64,000 nt of DNA from Ulva prolifera (GCA_023078555.1 CM041202.1:5194522-5258521), one strand, 5' to 3'. Positions 36,742 through 48,139 are shown, counted from the first letter of the stretch. A program made the numbers and translations. Notes: generated by a model not told the origin, from the sequence alone.

Positions 36742-39700
36742 CTAGTCCTGGAAACGGAAGTTGCTCAGGCCGACGCCATCGTCCACAACAGGCCTCTTGC
36801 CCTCACCTTGCACCACGCATCTACATATCGACACAGATGCATGCTCCACATGCAAGCACCGCAGGGCCACCTCCTGCAGCACCCGCCGCTCGAGCCTCCG
36901 CATGCGTCTGGGCCCCCCCTCGCCACCGCCGCCCCCCGTCCCGCCCCCCCTCGGCCCCCCATCCCGCCCCCCCTCTGCCCCCCAATGCAGCTTCAGCTTC
37001 CGCAGCGTACAGCTTGTGCCATGCTGCACACACACCCCCAGCCGGAGCTCCCGAAGCGCAGGCCACCCCTCGCACGCCGCCGCCGTCTTCAACAGCGCCG
37101 AGGCGTCGTGCTGGCGGCCGGAGAGCCGCAGCGCGCTCAGAGCGGGCAGCGCTGCGTCGCGCAGCTGCTCCAGGCAGTGCAACACCCCCCGCACCCCCCG
37201 CAGGTCCAGCCGCTGCAGCGCCGTTAACCCTAGCCGTGCCCCGCCCCCGCTGCGCGGAAACCCTGGGCCCGCGCGCCACAGCAGCTGCGCCACGCGCGGA
37301 AGCGGCATGCACACCTCCTCATCCTCCTGGTCGGAATCCCCCTGGCCGCCATCGAGATTGGCGCAAGCCAATTCGATGCCATCTTCACAAGGCGGAAGAG
37401 CCTCCTCCACGCCAGGATTATGGCAATCTGCATCCACTTGCAGGCGCAGCTCTTCGATCCAAGGCATCGCGACACCGAACGATGTAAGGCTGGCATGGAT
37501 GCTCGAACCCTGTGGCAGCAGTGCCGATGCACGCCCATGCTGTGGCGGGGGTTCTTCGTCGGAGGCACCCGTAGCGCATGCACGTGTGCGCGCGGCAATC
37601 CTGCGCGCGGCAATCCTGCGGCACGGGCACAGGGGGTCGAGGCACCCTGGCATAGGGACCACCAAGCCGCTGTCGTCAGGGTCTGCGTTGTCCGGGCTTA
37701 CCTCAGAGCTGTCGGCGCCCACTGCGGAGATCAAGTCGGCTGCCGTGCAGTCATCCCGCAGCATGCATGTACCCCATGCGGAGGAATCCACCATATGCCC
37801 TGTTGCGCCTGCCTCAGAACCCTGGCAGCAGCACAGGTGACTGCATGGACTGCACTCAACAGCAGGTGTGTCGCTACTGCTTGGGACAGGGTGCGGGGCA
37901 ACGCCGTCTGGCTCACTGCGGATGGTGTGCAAGCGGGGGTGGGACTCGAGCACGCTCTGCAAGCTGCCGTGCGCGCCATGCATTGGCAAAGCACACGGCA
38001 GCACAAACTCCCGCAGCGTCGGGATCGTGAACCGCGCATCCCGCGGCACCTCCACGCCGGGACCAGTCCATTCGAGGTACGTCAGCTGCGGCATGCATGG
38101 CAGCAGCGGCAGGCACGGCGGGCACGCGAGGCGCTCCAGCGCACTCAGCGTGCTCAGCACACGCAGCGCAATTGGCGGCCACGCATGCGCCTCGCCGTCG
38201 CGGTGCCCCCGCAGCGCGAGACTGCGGAGGGTCGTCAGGGTTCCCACGGAGGCGGCGAGGATCTGCAGGGGATCCGCCTGCAGATTGACCTGGATTGCAA
38301 GGTCTCCGAGGGTTAGGGGCCTAGCCAGGGCTTCAGCTAGAGCGCGGCAGGCCGCGGCCTGGAAGCGCGGGCTGCGGACGTGCACAGAGAGGTGTAGGAG
38401 GGAGAGGTGGGACACCGGCAGCATCTTGAGCGCGGCGGCGTCGCCGTGGCATCCGATGCTGACTGGAACGGAGAGGCTGCGCACGCCGGCGAGCTTCGGC
38501 TGTACGGCCCACAGCGTGCGCAGCACACCGTCCTGGGGCCGCCCCGGAGGCAGGTTGTCGGCGGGTGGCGGCGGGGGGGGCATTGTACTCATAGAAGGCG
38601 TGGGCTCGGCGCCGCTGTGCTCAGCTGTGCTCTGCTGTGGCTCCTGGAGGACCTCCTCTTTGGCGCCGCTGCGGCGGCCGGCGACGCAGTCCAAGCATGA
38701 CCGGAGTCGCCTGAGAGGTGTCCGGGGGGCCGCAGAGGAGGCGAGCTTCTGGAAGTGGGTCGTTGCAGGTGGCCCCGGCGACGGCGCGGCGCAGGCCACC
38801 TCAGCCACTTTGTTCGGGCCGGCTTCAGACTTGGGGGGCTGGCGGTGGCCATCGGGGGAGCTAATGCATGCGTCCTCATGCGTTGGAGCGCCGCGCGCGG
38901 AACCTTCCTCCGAGGGGGTGTCCGCATGCGTGCAAAGACTTGCCGCTTCCGGCGCGGCTCGGAGCCGGACGATGCGGAGGGTGAGGAGCTGAGTCCTGGG
39001 CAGTGCAGCGAGGAAGCGATACAAGTGTCCGTCGGGGGCCGTTGCCGCGGCGTCCACATGCAGAGTGACCTCTGACACGTGCGCCAGATGCGGCGCAAGC
39101 GTGCCCAGGGCCTCCACCGGGGCGTCGGCGGGGAGTGCTGCGGTCACGGCGGAGATGCATGGGCTGCTGCAACATGCAAGCACAGGGGCCAGCGAGGCGG
39201 TGATGTTGGCGGCGGGGGCCCCATTGTGGCTGGAGGGGAACGATGCGCAGAGGTCCAGGTGGCCTTGAGAGAGGTGGTGCGATAGGGTTGTGGAGAGGAG
39301 GGGGAGGGGGCCAGGGAGGGTCTCCCAGAGGTGCAGGTTGGCCGCGATCGCGGACCACGCTGCCGGGGGGAGGTGGGAGGTGGTGGCGTTGAAGCGTGAG
39401 AGCTGGGGCCCGGGGTGGGTGTGGAGGGGCTGTTGGAGGTCGGTGAAGGGAGGGGGGTGGCTGGAGGTGGCGTCGAAGGTGTCTTTGCGGAGTTCGGCGC
39501 GGTACAGGCGGGCGAGGGCGGCGGTGGTGGCGGCGGCGGTGTCTGGATCCCGCAGGGTGCACGCGGCCTGCATGCAAACCTCGACTATAAATTGAATTTG
39601 CATCGTTAGCTCAATTGCAGCGCTATTGATCGCCTGGCAGAGCGCGGCCTGACAAGACAAATTTGTCAACCATCGCCCTGGCTGGTTGCGGGGATCATGT

Positions 39701-39768
39701 TGCCAGGCTGCCCCCAGCATGTGACTCACATGTTGGACATGCCCATGCATATGTACACTACAGTGCAA
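36742..39768 (-). CDS. Large leucine-rich-repeat-like protein, single long exon
   Basis: One uninterrupted minus-strand frame of 1,008 codons with strong GC3 bias. It contains irregular leucine-rich stretches typical of ribonuclease-inhibitor-like or F-box LRR proteins: VGTLTTLRSLALRGHRDGE, MPQLTYLEWTGPG, LTALQRLDLRGVRG, LPALSALRLSG and WPALRELRLG. Acidic, Pro- and Cys-rich spacers separate them. No kinase, NB-ARC or membrane segment is seen; an N-terminal F-box is not evident. The GC-rich coding character begins only near 39570, after a TTTGCATGCAG that could be an acceptor, so the true N terminus may lie in an upstream exon. The first 60 residues here (Met/His/Cys-rich) may be untranslated. 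Such proteins usually act as scaffolds or ubiquitin-ligase substrate adaptors; that is inference only. Confidence 0.7.
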   Translation of the reverse strand: MHCSVHMHGHVQHVSHMLGAAWQHDPRNQPGRWLTNLSCQAALCQAINSAAIELTMQIQFIVEVCMQAACTLRDPDTAAATTAALARLYRAELRKDTFDATSSHPPPFTDLQQPLHTHPGPQLSRFNATTSHLPPAAWSAIAANLHLWETLPGPLPLLSTTLSHHLSQGHLDLCASFPSSHNGAPAANITASLAPVLACCSSPCISAVTAALPADAPVEALGTLAPHLAHVSEVTLHVDAAATAPDGHLYRFLAALPRTQLLTLRIVRLRAAPEAASLCTHADTPSEEGSARGAPTHEDACISSPDGHRQPPKSEAGPNKVAEVACAAPSPGPPATTHFQKLASSAAPRTPLRRLRSCLDCVAGRRSGAKEEVLQEPQQSTAEHSGAEPTPSMSTMPPPPPPADNLPPGRPQDGVLRTLWAVQPKLAGVRSLSVPVSIGCHGDAAALKMLPVSHLSLLHLSVHVRSPRFQAAACRALAEALARPLTLGDLAIQVNLQADPLQILAASVGTLTTLRSLALRGHRDGEAHAWPPIALRVLSTLSALERLACPPCLPLLPCMPQLTYLEWTGPGVEVPRDARFTIPTLREFVLPCALPMHGAHGSLQSVLESHPRLHTIRSEPDGVAPHPVPSSSDTPAVECSPCSHLCCCQGSEAGATGHMVDSSAWGTCMLRDDCTAADLISAVGADSSEVSPDNADPDDSGLVVPMPGCLDPLCPCRRIAARRIAARTRACATGASDEEPPPQHGRASALLPQGSSIHASLTSFGVAMPWIEELRLQVDADCHNPGVEEALPPCEDGIELACANLDGGQGDSDQEDEEVCMPLPRVAQLLWRAGPGFPRSGGGARLGLTALQRLDLRGVRGVLHCLEQLRDAALPALSALRLSGRQHDASALLKTAAACEGWPALRELRLGVCVQHGTSCTLRKLKLHWGAEGGRDGGPRGGGTGGGGGEGGPRRMRRLERRVLQEVALRCLHVEHASVSICRCVVQGEGKRPVVDDGVGLSNFRFQD

Positions 39769-40217
39769 ACCGCGACGATCCCATGTTGATGTATCTCACA
39801 TAGAGATACTGCACTGCCATGGTGCACAGATGGAGTTGCATGCAAGAGACAATCGCAAATTGCTCACACAACTGAGGACTGACTCATTCCTCGGAGGAAT
39901 GAAGGATCGAAATCAGGATCTGATGGGCTCCTAGGTCGCAGCGGGGGCAGGGTCGACCACTGATCAGATTGCATTTGCAATTGGTCTGCTCTACCCCGGA
40001 CGTGGGTGGCGGGCGGGCGTCATAAAATAATACCCTACGCCAAACGGCAGCGACATGCGCTCCTTACCAGCTCGCCCTGGCCGCACGCCCTCTACGTACC
40101 AGCCTCGGCTTGATGTACACATCACGTACACACACGCAGGGCCAGCACAGTACAGCACAATCCCCTTCGACACACCCCATCTGCAGCGCGTGCATACATA
40201 GCCGCTAAGATTGACGT
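39769..40217. other. Short spacer
   Basis: No coding signal is evident. It would be an intron if the small frame at 40218-40535 belongs to the LRR-like gene. Confidence 0.4.
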
Positions 40218-40535
40218 TTATGGCATCCTTCGTCGCTCCATCGGCAGGACAGCGCACAGCGCGTGGTCCTGGGACTCGGCGAAGCTTCGCGCTCGCACCT
40301 CCAGCAGGCAGCACAGCTCCAGCACGCCTTTGCTGGCGTTGTCCGAGGGGCTGTACTCCACCCAGTCCCAGAACGCCGCAGGTGGTATCGGAATGTCTGT
40401 GGATCCGATGTCAAGCTCCGACAGGCAGGCGCTGCGCTGCACGACGTAACCTGTGATGAGCTTGCTGTTGCACCATACGGTCAATCCGCAGCCGGCACCT
40501 GTCCTTGTCACCTCGATTGTTGTACTGTGATACAT
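40218..40535 (-). CDS. Hypothetical small protein or upstream exon of the LRR-like gene
   Basis: A minus-strand frame of 105 codons starts MYHSTTIEVTRTGAGCGLTV at an ATG. The sequence AAFWDWVEYSPSDNASKGVL then ELCCLLEVRA looks folded, with alternating hydrophobic residues. No family is recognised. It lies 450 bp upstream of the LRR-like ORF on the same strand, so it may be an N-terminal exon of that gene (algal LRR proteins often carry BTB or F-box modules), but no matching donor was found. Confidence 0.35.
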   Translation of the reverse strand: MYHSTTIEVTRTGAGCGLTVWCNSKLITGYVVQRSACLSELDIGSTDIPIPPAAFWDWVEYSPSDNASKGVLELCCLLEVRARSFAESQDHALCAVLPMERRRMP

Positions 40536-40876
40536 TATGATGCTGTGTCTGCGTCGAACTGGTCTATCACAACGCAGAAGCGGTCACACGAAGCCGGCAA
40601 TCAGCTGTGAGGAAGCCAACTGGTCCTCGATGGCGTGTCAGTTACGGAGGTGTACGCGCTAGAGCCAGCATACGATACACAATGTCCATTGTGTTACAGA
40701 TGAAGGTGCGGTGGGTTGCTCGGAAGACACTGGAGCGTTGGACGGTGAGAGCTGGTAAAAAAGCTGTAGGCCCGCTTGCGGAGAGACTGAACGCAGCTAC
40801 GCGCCTCTGCGCATGATTGTCTGTGGCTAGGTGCGCTGCGCAGTTGCCAGCAGAGTCGTAACCTTATATGGCAGAT

Positions 40877-40962
40877 CGGCATATGTGGTCCCGTTAATTC
40901 GGAGTTGTCAATGTCCAATAGGATACGGCTAGCTCAGTAAATTTAGATTTACTTTACTTTAC
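40877..40962 (+). repeat. SINE-like repeat, 3'-end fragment
   Basis: It matches the last 82 bases of the full-length copies, from CGGCATATGTGG to the TTTACTTTAC tail, with a 4-bp duplication (CTAGCTCAG for CTCAG). It is 5'-truncated. Confidence 0.87.
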
Positions 40963-41334
40963 CATGGTTTCATGCATCATTTTTTGCTTTTGCCACGATT
41001 GCGTGCGCAAGCTTGGGGCTGCGAAGTGCGGGAGTGTCGTGCACAGTACTAAATGTTTGGGGCCGCTCAGGTCTTAGGGGCTGTATATTTACAAAAGAGT
41101 GAACGGGAGAACACGCTCAGGTCTCAGGGGCTGATGACGGTGACTGGTGAACAAGCCGATGCAAGGAACGTACGCTGAAGGGGTCACCATACACGTACAG
41201 GCGCCTTTTTGCGGCGATGCTTGCTGCTGCTGCGTGTGCTGGCCACACGCTGCGCAGGAGCTGCGGCCGCCTCTGTGCGCCCCAGTGCACATGTTGGGTC
41301 GTCGGGCCCGATCATACATAACAATTCTGAATAT

Positions 41335-41520
41335 TCAGGTCTAATTTCTGGGTGGCAGCCCTGGAAATGCTGCAAAGCGACCCAGCGCTGGCGCGCCCCG
41401 TCGTGCACCTGCACGTAGAGCCCCAGCCGTCGCGCGGGACCTCAATTGTTGCAACGATCTCCGAGGCCCCTCCCTCGGCGAGAGCCTGGTGCTCTGCAGC
41501 ATCGTTCGCCTGCAGGCGCC
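41335..41520 (+). pseudogene. Possible fragment of an LRR/F-box-type gene
   Basis: One frame reads AALEMLQSDPALARPVVHLH then VEPQPSRGTS, resembling the 'FxxLLxxDPxLARxVRxLxL' start of algal and fungal F-box-LRR proteins. The DNA resembles the reverse strand of 17820-17910, where TGCTGCAAGGCGACCC recurs. No intact gene surrounds either site. Stop codons follow soon, so it is a fragment at best. Confidence 0.25.
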
Positions 41521-41612
41521 GACGGCAGGCGTGCAATCGAGCAGGCAAAGGGGATCTCTGTAAATTAGACTGTCATGTCTCTTTGGCCCGCTGCCGCGGC
41601 CACTATGTATGT

Positions 41613-44129
41613 AGTTACAAAGGACAGAGGCCGGGCAGCGAGCCGTTGCCAGGAATACACACGCAAATCCACTCACGCAGTCATGGCACTAGGCCGGGCA
41701 CGAGCACGTACCACAGCTCGGCCGGTGATGCCAGCCAAAGATTGAAGCCCCGCACGGAGCACAAGAGCATTCCCCTTGCACAATGCCACACTCAACCGGC
41801 GCAGAGCATTCGTCAAAAACAAAGCACGGTTCACCTTACCACACCGAGACGCAACCTCCGCCAGCCGATTCAAGTGATTCATGGCAGGCCGCCCCAAGCG
41901 ACCATGCGTCTCATGCGATAACGGCACGAAACTATACGCATCAGGGTCGTACAAACGATAAGCAGTGCGTTTCTGCACGTCCCGCGTCTCCGCAGCACCC
42001 CCGTCCTCGCGGGCCGCACGGCCGCAATAGGAACCAGCACAGGGGTTCACAACCGACACATCTCCTATGCACAAAGGGTCACCCGGCGGCATAAACATGA
42101 TGTCCCCCAGTTTCTCCTGGGCCACTGCCCTGAACACCTGCGCCAGCGCCGTTGCCTGCGCGGCAGCGGCCTGCTCCCCAGGCCCCGCCAGATCCTGGCC
42201 ACCCGGCGCCGCCGCCGCCGCCAGGGCCGCAGCCTGCGCCGTGTCCGGCGCGTGGCGCCCCATTTGGGCGTTGTTTTCGGCATCGGCGTTGGCGGCCGGA
42301 GCAGTCGCAGGTGCCGGCGCCGCGCCCGCACGCGCTACCGGCGGCAGCGGCGGGGCTGGCTGCAGGTATCGGCTCCGCGGGCAAGGTCGCTCCGCATGAA
42401 GGGCCCGCGACCTGGGAGGCGGGCTGGGGCGGAGCAGGGGGGGGCGGGCCCATCGGGCCAGCATGGATCTGCCTCGGAGCGGCCGCGAGCCGTGCGCGGA
42501 CGAACGGCGCTGTGCGCGGGATGCGCGTGGATGCCACACACGCGTGGGACCCGATCTCGCGCCATTGTTTTTCAACGATATTGTGGCGCGAAGTCCAGGT
42601 ACCTGACGTCCCCGCATTGTGTGTGCAATTCATCGCGTGGTCGAGATCATGCGGCTGTATGAGAGTGCCACATTCGCAGCGCGAGCCGACCGCATTGGGA
42701 GGGGCTGGGGACATGCCCAGGAGATACCTGATGCTCAGCATGAACTCAATGTCAGTCATGCGCAGCGCCTGGGAGAGCGGCAGGGTGCTCAACCAAAGGG
42801 TGGCTGCACGGCAAGCACAGCTGCGAAGCCGCGCCAAGTTGCATGCACCCCCGAGCGTGGCGACGTCATGGCTGGCAAGCAGAGCCGCCCGGCGGCGCAG
42901 GGCAACCACCTTAGTGATACGCTGCTGCATACCGGGTAACACCTTGGCGATGGTGTCGCCGCTCGCCGGTCCGGGCAGCTCCGGGTGGAGCTGCTGAGCG
43001 ACGTTGAGGGCCTGCCAGGTTTCCTGCAAGTGTTCCCCGTGCGGCCCCCGGTACGGCTGCATGCACTCGGGGCCTCCTGCGAATGCCTTTTGGCTCACCG
43101 CAGCTGCAGCGAGGTACGCTTCTTCCGCGACCTCCTGCGGCGTGGACATGACGCCCAGGCCTCCGAGGCGCGCTGGAAGGCCAGGAATACACGAGTACGC
43201 GTTCCTCAGGCTCGGATGGAGCCTGTAAGGCAAGTCTGATGTGTGCATATCGTTTCAGTTCTGCCGCAATGGCCGTGATGCGGGAATGAAAGTCCCCGCC
43301 CGCCCCCGGCCCCCGTTGAGAGTGACCCCGAATCGCGGTGGATTCCACCGCAACCGGGAATCGCTCCGCCCCCATGTGTGTCAGCTTTGCGTACCAGCAA
43401 AGTTTAGCTGCCTTGAATATTGAGCTCACAGGCAGGAGGCCCGTGTCGGAAAAAAGAATCTCCTCCCTGCAATCGAACTGGTGCAGACCAAACACCGTGC
43501 GGATTGCCTTTTTACAGATGGTATCAAGTTTGTCAAGTTCAGTTTTCGGGCCAATCCAGACCTCAGCCCCATACAAAGCAGGAGTATATATGAACGCATA
43601 AACAAGGCGGAGCCGGGCGGTCACCGGTCCCGGCCGGAAGGTAGTGGCAACGCAGCACTGGCCGCCACGCGCCGAGTGCCTTGTTCATCTTTGCGCGTAC
43701 ATGATGCATATGTTCAGACCAAGAGCCATTTGACTGAAAGAAAACACCCAAGTATTTGTAGGTGTGAACAGTCTCCAACTGCGACCCCCGCAGCTGGAAG
43801 ACAACTGGTGCGCCGCCCCGCGGCTGATTGAACATCATAGTTTTAGACTTCAACACATTTGGTAAGGAGCGCCATTGAAACAACCATTTATCGATTGTAT
43901 CAATATGTCCCTGGAGCCCTGCCGGTGTCAAGGACATTGCATTGACATCATCTGCATAAGTGAGTCCGGAAATTTTATCGGTGTCTGGTGAGTCAAGGGG
44001 AATGCAGAGTTCTTTTGGACGGGTGTGCAGTGTTTCAAGCAGATCATCAATGAACACATCAAAGAGAATGGTTGACAGGGGGTCGCCTTGGCCGACCCCG
44101 AGGGCGATGGGGAAGTATGGTGATTCCTG
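41613..44129 (-). mobile_element. Decayed LINE (non-LTR retrotransposon) with reverse transcriptase and C-terminal nuclease-like region
   Basis: Read on the minus strand, the pieces follow LINE order. First is reverse transcriptase with GQGDPLSTILFDVFIDDL and catalytic YADDVNAMS near 43950. Then comes the thumb/connector with YTPALYGAEVW and LPARLGGLGVMS. A zinc-finger-like CECG...HDLDHAMNC lies near 42660, followed by RHN. Last is a C-terminal segment with GDVSVVNPC and ETRDVQKR that could be a restriction-like endonuclease core. The stop is at 41673. Four open frames lie in three different frames, so at least three frameshifts disable it. The 5' part, including the start of the reverse transcriptase, is missing, and the truncation abuts a SINE-like fragment. 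The right-hand copy at 59.0-59.6 kb shares its 3' border. Confidence 0.85.
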
Positions 44130-44184
44130 GTTGTCAATGTTCAATAGGATACGGCTCAGTAAATTCAGATTTACGTTACTTTAC
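44130..44184 (+). repeat. SINE-like repeat, 55-bp 3'-end fragment at the LINE's truncated end
   Basis: GTTGTCAATGTTCAATAGGA and the following bases to a TTACGTTACTTTAC tail match the 3' end of the full-length copies. It is head to head with the LINE: each element's broken 5' end faces the other. Confidence 0.85.
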
Positions 44185-44997
44185 ACTGATGGGCGGGGGT
44201 GGTGCATGGACGTGGACATCATGCATGATGAGGCTGCCTTTGCTGCCATGCGATTGCTTATCGTCACAGATGGCAACATCGGCAATGCCAAGGCCATGTG
44301 ATGGTGCCGTGTACATGCTGTTGCCTGAGACGCGCCATCCGATTGTGGGTCGCTTGCCGACTTCAGCAGGTGTGTTGCAGGCCAGTGTCGGGCATGCTGT
44401 CATACATCTCGTGGTTGGCATGTTGCCACATGGTGATGACTTGTGTGCGACCTGAGATTGCCCTGGGTGCCTAAGCGTTCTGCGCAATGTTCTCCAGTTT
44501 TCGGCTACGGTGGTTGTCCATTGGAATGAATCACCAGGTGTATGGGCAAAGAGCGGGGTCAGTGCTCCTATGGCGACGGAATGGCACTGTGAGATGGCAG
44601 TTATTCAAGGCGCTTCAGAACACTTCCGCGCAGGACCTTGTGGCGAGCACGTGGCAGTCATGCAGCTGCCAAATGTACGTGTGGGTCATTGGCCTCGGAA
44701 TAGCTGGCTGATGAGTGGTGAGGAACGATGCGATGAACGTGCAGCAGCGACGCATTCGTGTTTGCGGCCAAGATACAACGACACCTGCGCGTCCACAGAC
44801 GATGCACACGTGTAATTCTGATCGCAGTCGTCCGCATCCATGTGACTGCTGGTATGATTGAATTGCTGCGTGTAGCACATGATCCTATATAGGCGCCAGA
44901 CAAAACGTAGCTACCATATCGCTTACTCCATCTTACCTGCTCGTTTCGCAAGCACAAGCGCATCTTTCCTTCCACAGTTTAGAAAACTTACCTAGAG
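44185..44997. other. Spacer, no gene seen
   Basis: Short frames on both strands lack motifs. The right end is the upstream region of the small plastid-targeted gene. Confidence 0.5.
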
Positions 44998-45585
44998 ATG
45001 TTTACTGTGTCCAGGCCTACTCGTGCTGGCGCTTGCGCTGCGCGGCCAATGCAGAGCCCTCCATGCCGTGGAATGCGCCCCATCTGCAGGGCCGAGTCGG
45101 AGAACAATCGTACGTCGTACACTGCCTATGTTGATGAGTGCTCAATGTAAATTTTCAGCTTGATGTATGCTGTCAGCATGACTGTACATAACATTTGGCA
45201 CGAAGCCACGTACGCTGTTCTCCATGCCGAGAATTGTACATGCCACAATCTCGCACATGTTTCTGATCAATGTTGTACTCGTGCAGCGCTCGAAGCAGCT
45301 GGTGATGCGATCAAGGAAGTTGGCCAAAAATTCGCCGATGCCCAGAAAATGCCTGACCTCGGGTCCATGGACGAGCTCACCAAGGATGGAGCGTTCTACA
45401 CGGTGAAAAACGACAATCCACTCGTAAAGGACACAACAGCCCGCAACCTGGCTGATGGTAAAGCAGCAGACATTCCATTCGGGGAGACGGGGTCCAAGGG
45501 CAGCAAGCCGGGGTCAGACAGCACAAAGCCTAGCGTGGCGGAGAATGTTGAGAAAGTTGTCAAGAACATCACTGGACAGGAGTAA
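44998..45585 (+). CDS. Small plastid-targeted hydrophilic protein, two exons
   Basis: Exons 44998-45109 and 45287-45585 (phase 1, GTACGT donor, GTGCAG acceptor) give 136 residues. The first exon reads MFTVSRPTRAGACAARPMQS and continues to GMRPICRAESENN. It is Arg/Ala/Ser-rich without acids up to an IC-R-A cleavage-like site, a good chloroplast transit peptide. The mature part is hydrophilic: an amphipathic helix (EAAGDAIKEVGQKFADAQK) followed by Gly/Lys/Ser-rich sequence ending NVEKVVKNITGQE. No enzyme motif is present. Composition recalls LEA-like or small thylakoid-associated stress proteins, but I cannot name the family. A TGTAA lies about 200 bp downstream. Confidence 0.68.
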
Positions 45586-48139
45586 GCGTCCGGTTTTGCT
45601 GTACATTTGAGCCTTTCAGGTCCCGGTGGGATGCCCATGCGGGTAGAGTGTCTTTGGTGTTCAAGCCAGTTGCACCAGGTACATCTACGAAAAATGTGTG
45701 CGCAGAAACATGTACACGCGAAGGGCTACGCGACTGTGCGATGCGCTCACTTCGCGACCTTTGCTTCAGTCTAATTTCACCCCGTACAATGTAAACCATC
45801 GCAATGACAACGTGTACAGGCTGAACGTGTTCTGCAACGTCCACTTCTGACATCTGCAATAGCACCCAAGTTCGTGATATTGGTTTCCACAAGGAACCCA
45901 TACAGATTGCCATGAAGGTGTTATATACTCTTAACCAGGTTGCAACTTGGTTTATTTACACGGTAGCGATTGTGCTATGACTTTCTTGCCAACAACCATG
46001 GCATAATATGAAGCATATGCTGGACTCTGGCCGAACGTTAAGTGTTGGCGGTGTGACAGGACTGGTGTGTATGTGACTAGCACAGCACAGCGATTACGTT
46101 TCGGACCCCACGAACGGCTGTAGTTGTATATTGTACGACACATTTCACTGAGCATTCTACGAGCAAGCAGCTGAGCAAGCATGCAGTGCTGCTATGACAG
46201 GCTCAACAGCTCCCATCGATGCAGCTCGCGCTCACGGCAAAGTGGCATGTACCACTAACAGAGCACATAGCACCGTGACTGCTCGATCCCTGTTTGCAAG
46301 TGGCCGCAGTGGGGTGCCACTGCAACGCCAACCTGCTGCTGCTATCACGCACATTGCCATGCAGATACAGCGGCATACGCTACCCATGATCTAGCAGCAT
46401 TGGTAGAACAACACAAATCAGCTGCTGGTCACATGTGGTTGCCCTCAAGGAACACCTGAGCCATGCATACAGGCGCTGGCCCCACAGTCATGGTTGCCCT
46501 GTAGCGTTGGCCGCTGCTGCACTGCAGGGCCTGCTGTCTCGGCAGCAGCTGCTATCACTGACCCCACTCCTCCTGATGAGACTTGGCAGCAAAGCATCCT
46601 CGAGAGCCTGCACTGGCCGCTGCGGAGCGCCTGTTTGATGGGCTGCCCCTGCGCCGTACACACCACCAGGCGGCGGTGGTTGTGTTCTTGCGCCGCTTTC
46701 TGGTGTCGCTATGCTGCCCGCCTCGCCGCCTTTGTATTTGTATCACACCACCAGGCGCTGTATATGCCAGACATGCACACCGAACGCAGGCCATCCCCAA
46801 GGGGTGTTCTGCATGATGCGGCTCGGTGCGCCGAACCGCCGCCGCATTGGTCCGCATGGGGGGCCCACGGACAGGAGTGGCGCACCAGCGCTTTGGCCGT
46901 GCTGAGCACGCCGTGCTCATTGCGCGAGGCGTTATATACTATAGCATACATACTATATATATGTGTGCAGCCGGCGGAGTTGTCGGTGCACGGCCGCTCC
47001 AGGACTCAGTGAGAACTAGTCACCCAAACGCATCCACCAAGTGCCTGTGATCTAGACATGACAGTTTGGATTTCACATGCACTTTTGTCGTGGTAGCGAG
47101 CGGGCGGTGGCGGTCTGAAGACAGCGATACAAGTGGCACACATGCGATGCATGGAACACATAATGGTCCATTCCTACGTGTCTCTTGATATATGCTGGGT
47201 TGTCTCTTGATCATCGCTGGGTTGTAAGTACGGCCCATTTCAGGCATATACCAGGGGGATGTACTGTTGATGTAGTCCGCGTGGGCTACATACGACTGAA
47301 TCTGGTGGACATGGCATCGGCGGATGGCTGCTTGCACATCCGGCACAGATGCACACACAGCCTGCAGACAAGTGCATCCAGTACAATTGTGCCAGGCATA
47401 ACTCTGGCTGGAGCGTCTCTGCAGGGACTGTAGCTTCTTCCGCAGCATGCACCAATTGATGCCGCTTGCAAACATGGAAGTCCTGGTTCATGGCTGCCAG
47501 ACAGTGCAAGCCAGAGATCCGGAATAGAACTGGGATGCATTCGATCAATGGCTGTTATGCGGCTGAATGAGTTTTTCCATTGTGTGTGACGGTCGCGTGG
47601 GTGTCAGCGTCGTGCCTTCGAACATGTTTCGTCTCCAGCACAATATGAGCATATCTGATCATAGCGTCAGTAATGATGGCTTCATAAGCAACCTTAGGGA
47701 TCGAACTGAAGTCATATTATCGCTATGAAGTGCTCTGCATCCCAAGATCGCAAAAGCACTGCGACCTGCCAAATCTGCAGCAGCAGCTCCGCGGATCCGG
47801 GGAGGTGAGTCAGCACCATGAAGAACAAGAACATGCTCAATCCAGACGTCATCGCAGCAGTTCACTACACACGTGCATATTAAAATAATTCGGTGGATCG
47901 ATTTCTGCTGTAGTCACTGCATTCGTGATCATCATACATCAGGCAGACGCATTCTGCAATCAGGAGTGCCAATCACACCTACACGTAGCAAAGACTGCAG
48001 CTGCACAGCTACAGTTCATGTAGACCCGCTGATTCTCGGATCGATGTCGCACGGTTACATTCTGGAACATGAAGAATGGAATTGTGGTTGACTCGATGAC
48101 TTTCACAACAGTCAGCACATCTGAGCTCCACACAGGCTC
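45586..48139. other. Spacer of 2.5 kb with one unassigned GC-rich open frame
   Basis: Most of it shows no coding signal. From 46494 to 47012 (+) a 172-codon frame is open and GC-rich, with residues PTPPDETWQQSILESLHWPL near its start. Competing frames are equally plausible and nothing is recognised, so it is not called. The right end is the 3' flank of the large minus-strand gene. Confidence 0.45.

Noticed and set aside
41613-44184. The LINE plus adjoining SINE tail as one element made by twin priming (inverted 5' part)
   Set aside because: A second LINE copy at 59.0 kb has the same left border, so that border is the LINE's own 3' end and not an inversion point. The tail also matches an independent 228-bp family.
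46494-47012. 172-codon plus-strand frame as a gene
   Set aside because: Competing frames on both strands are equally open, there is no motif, and splice sites are ambiguous. It is noted only as an unassigned segment.
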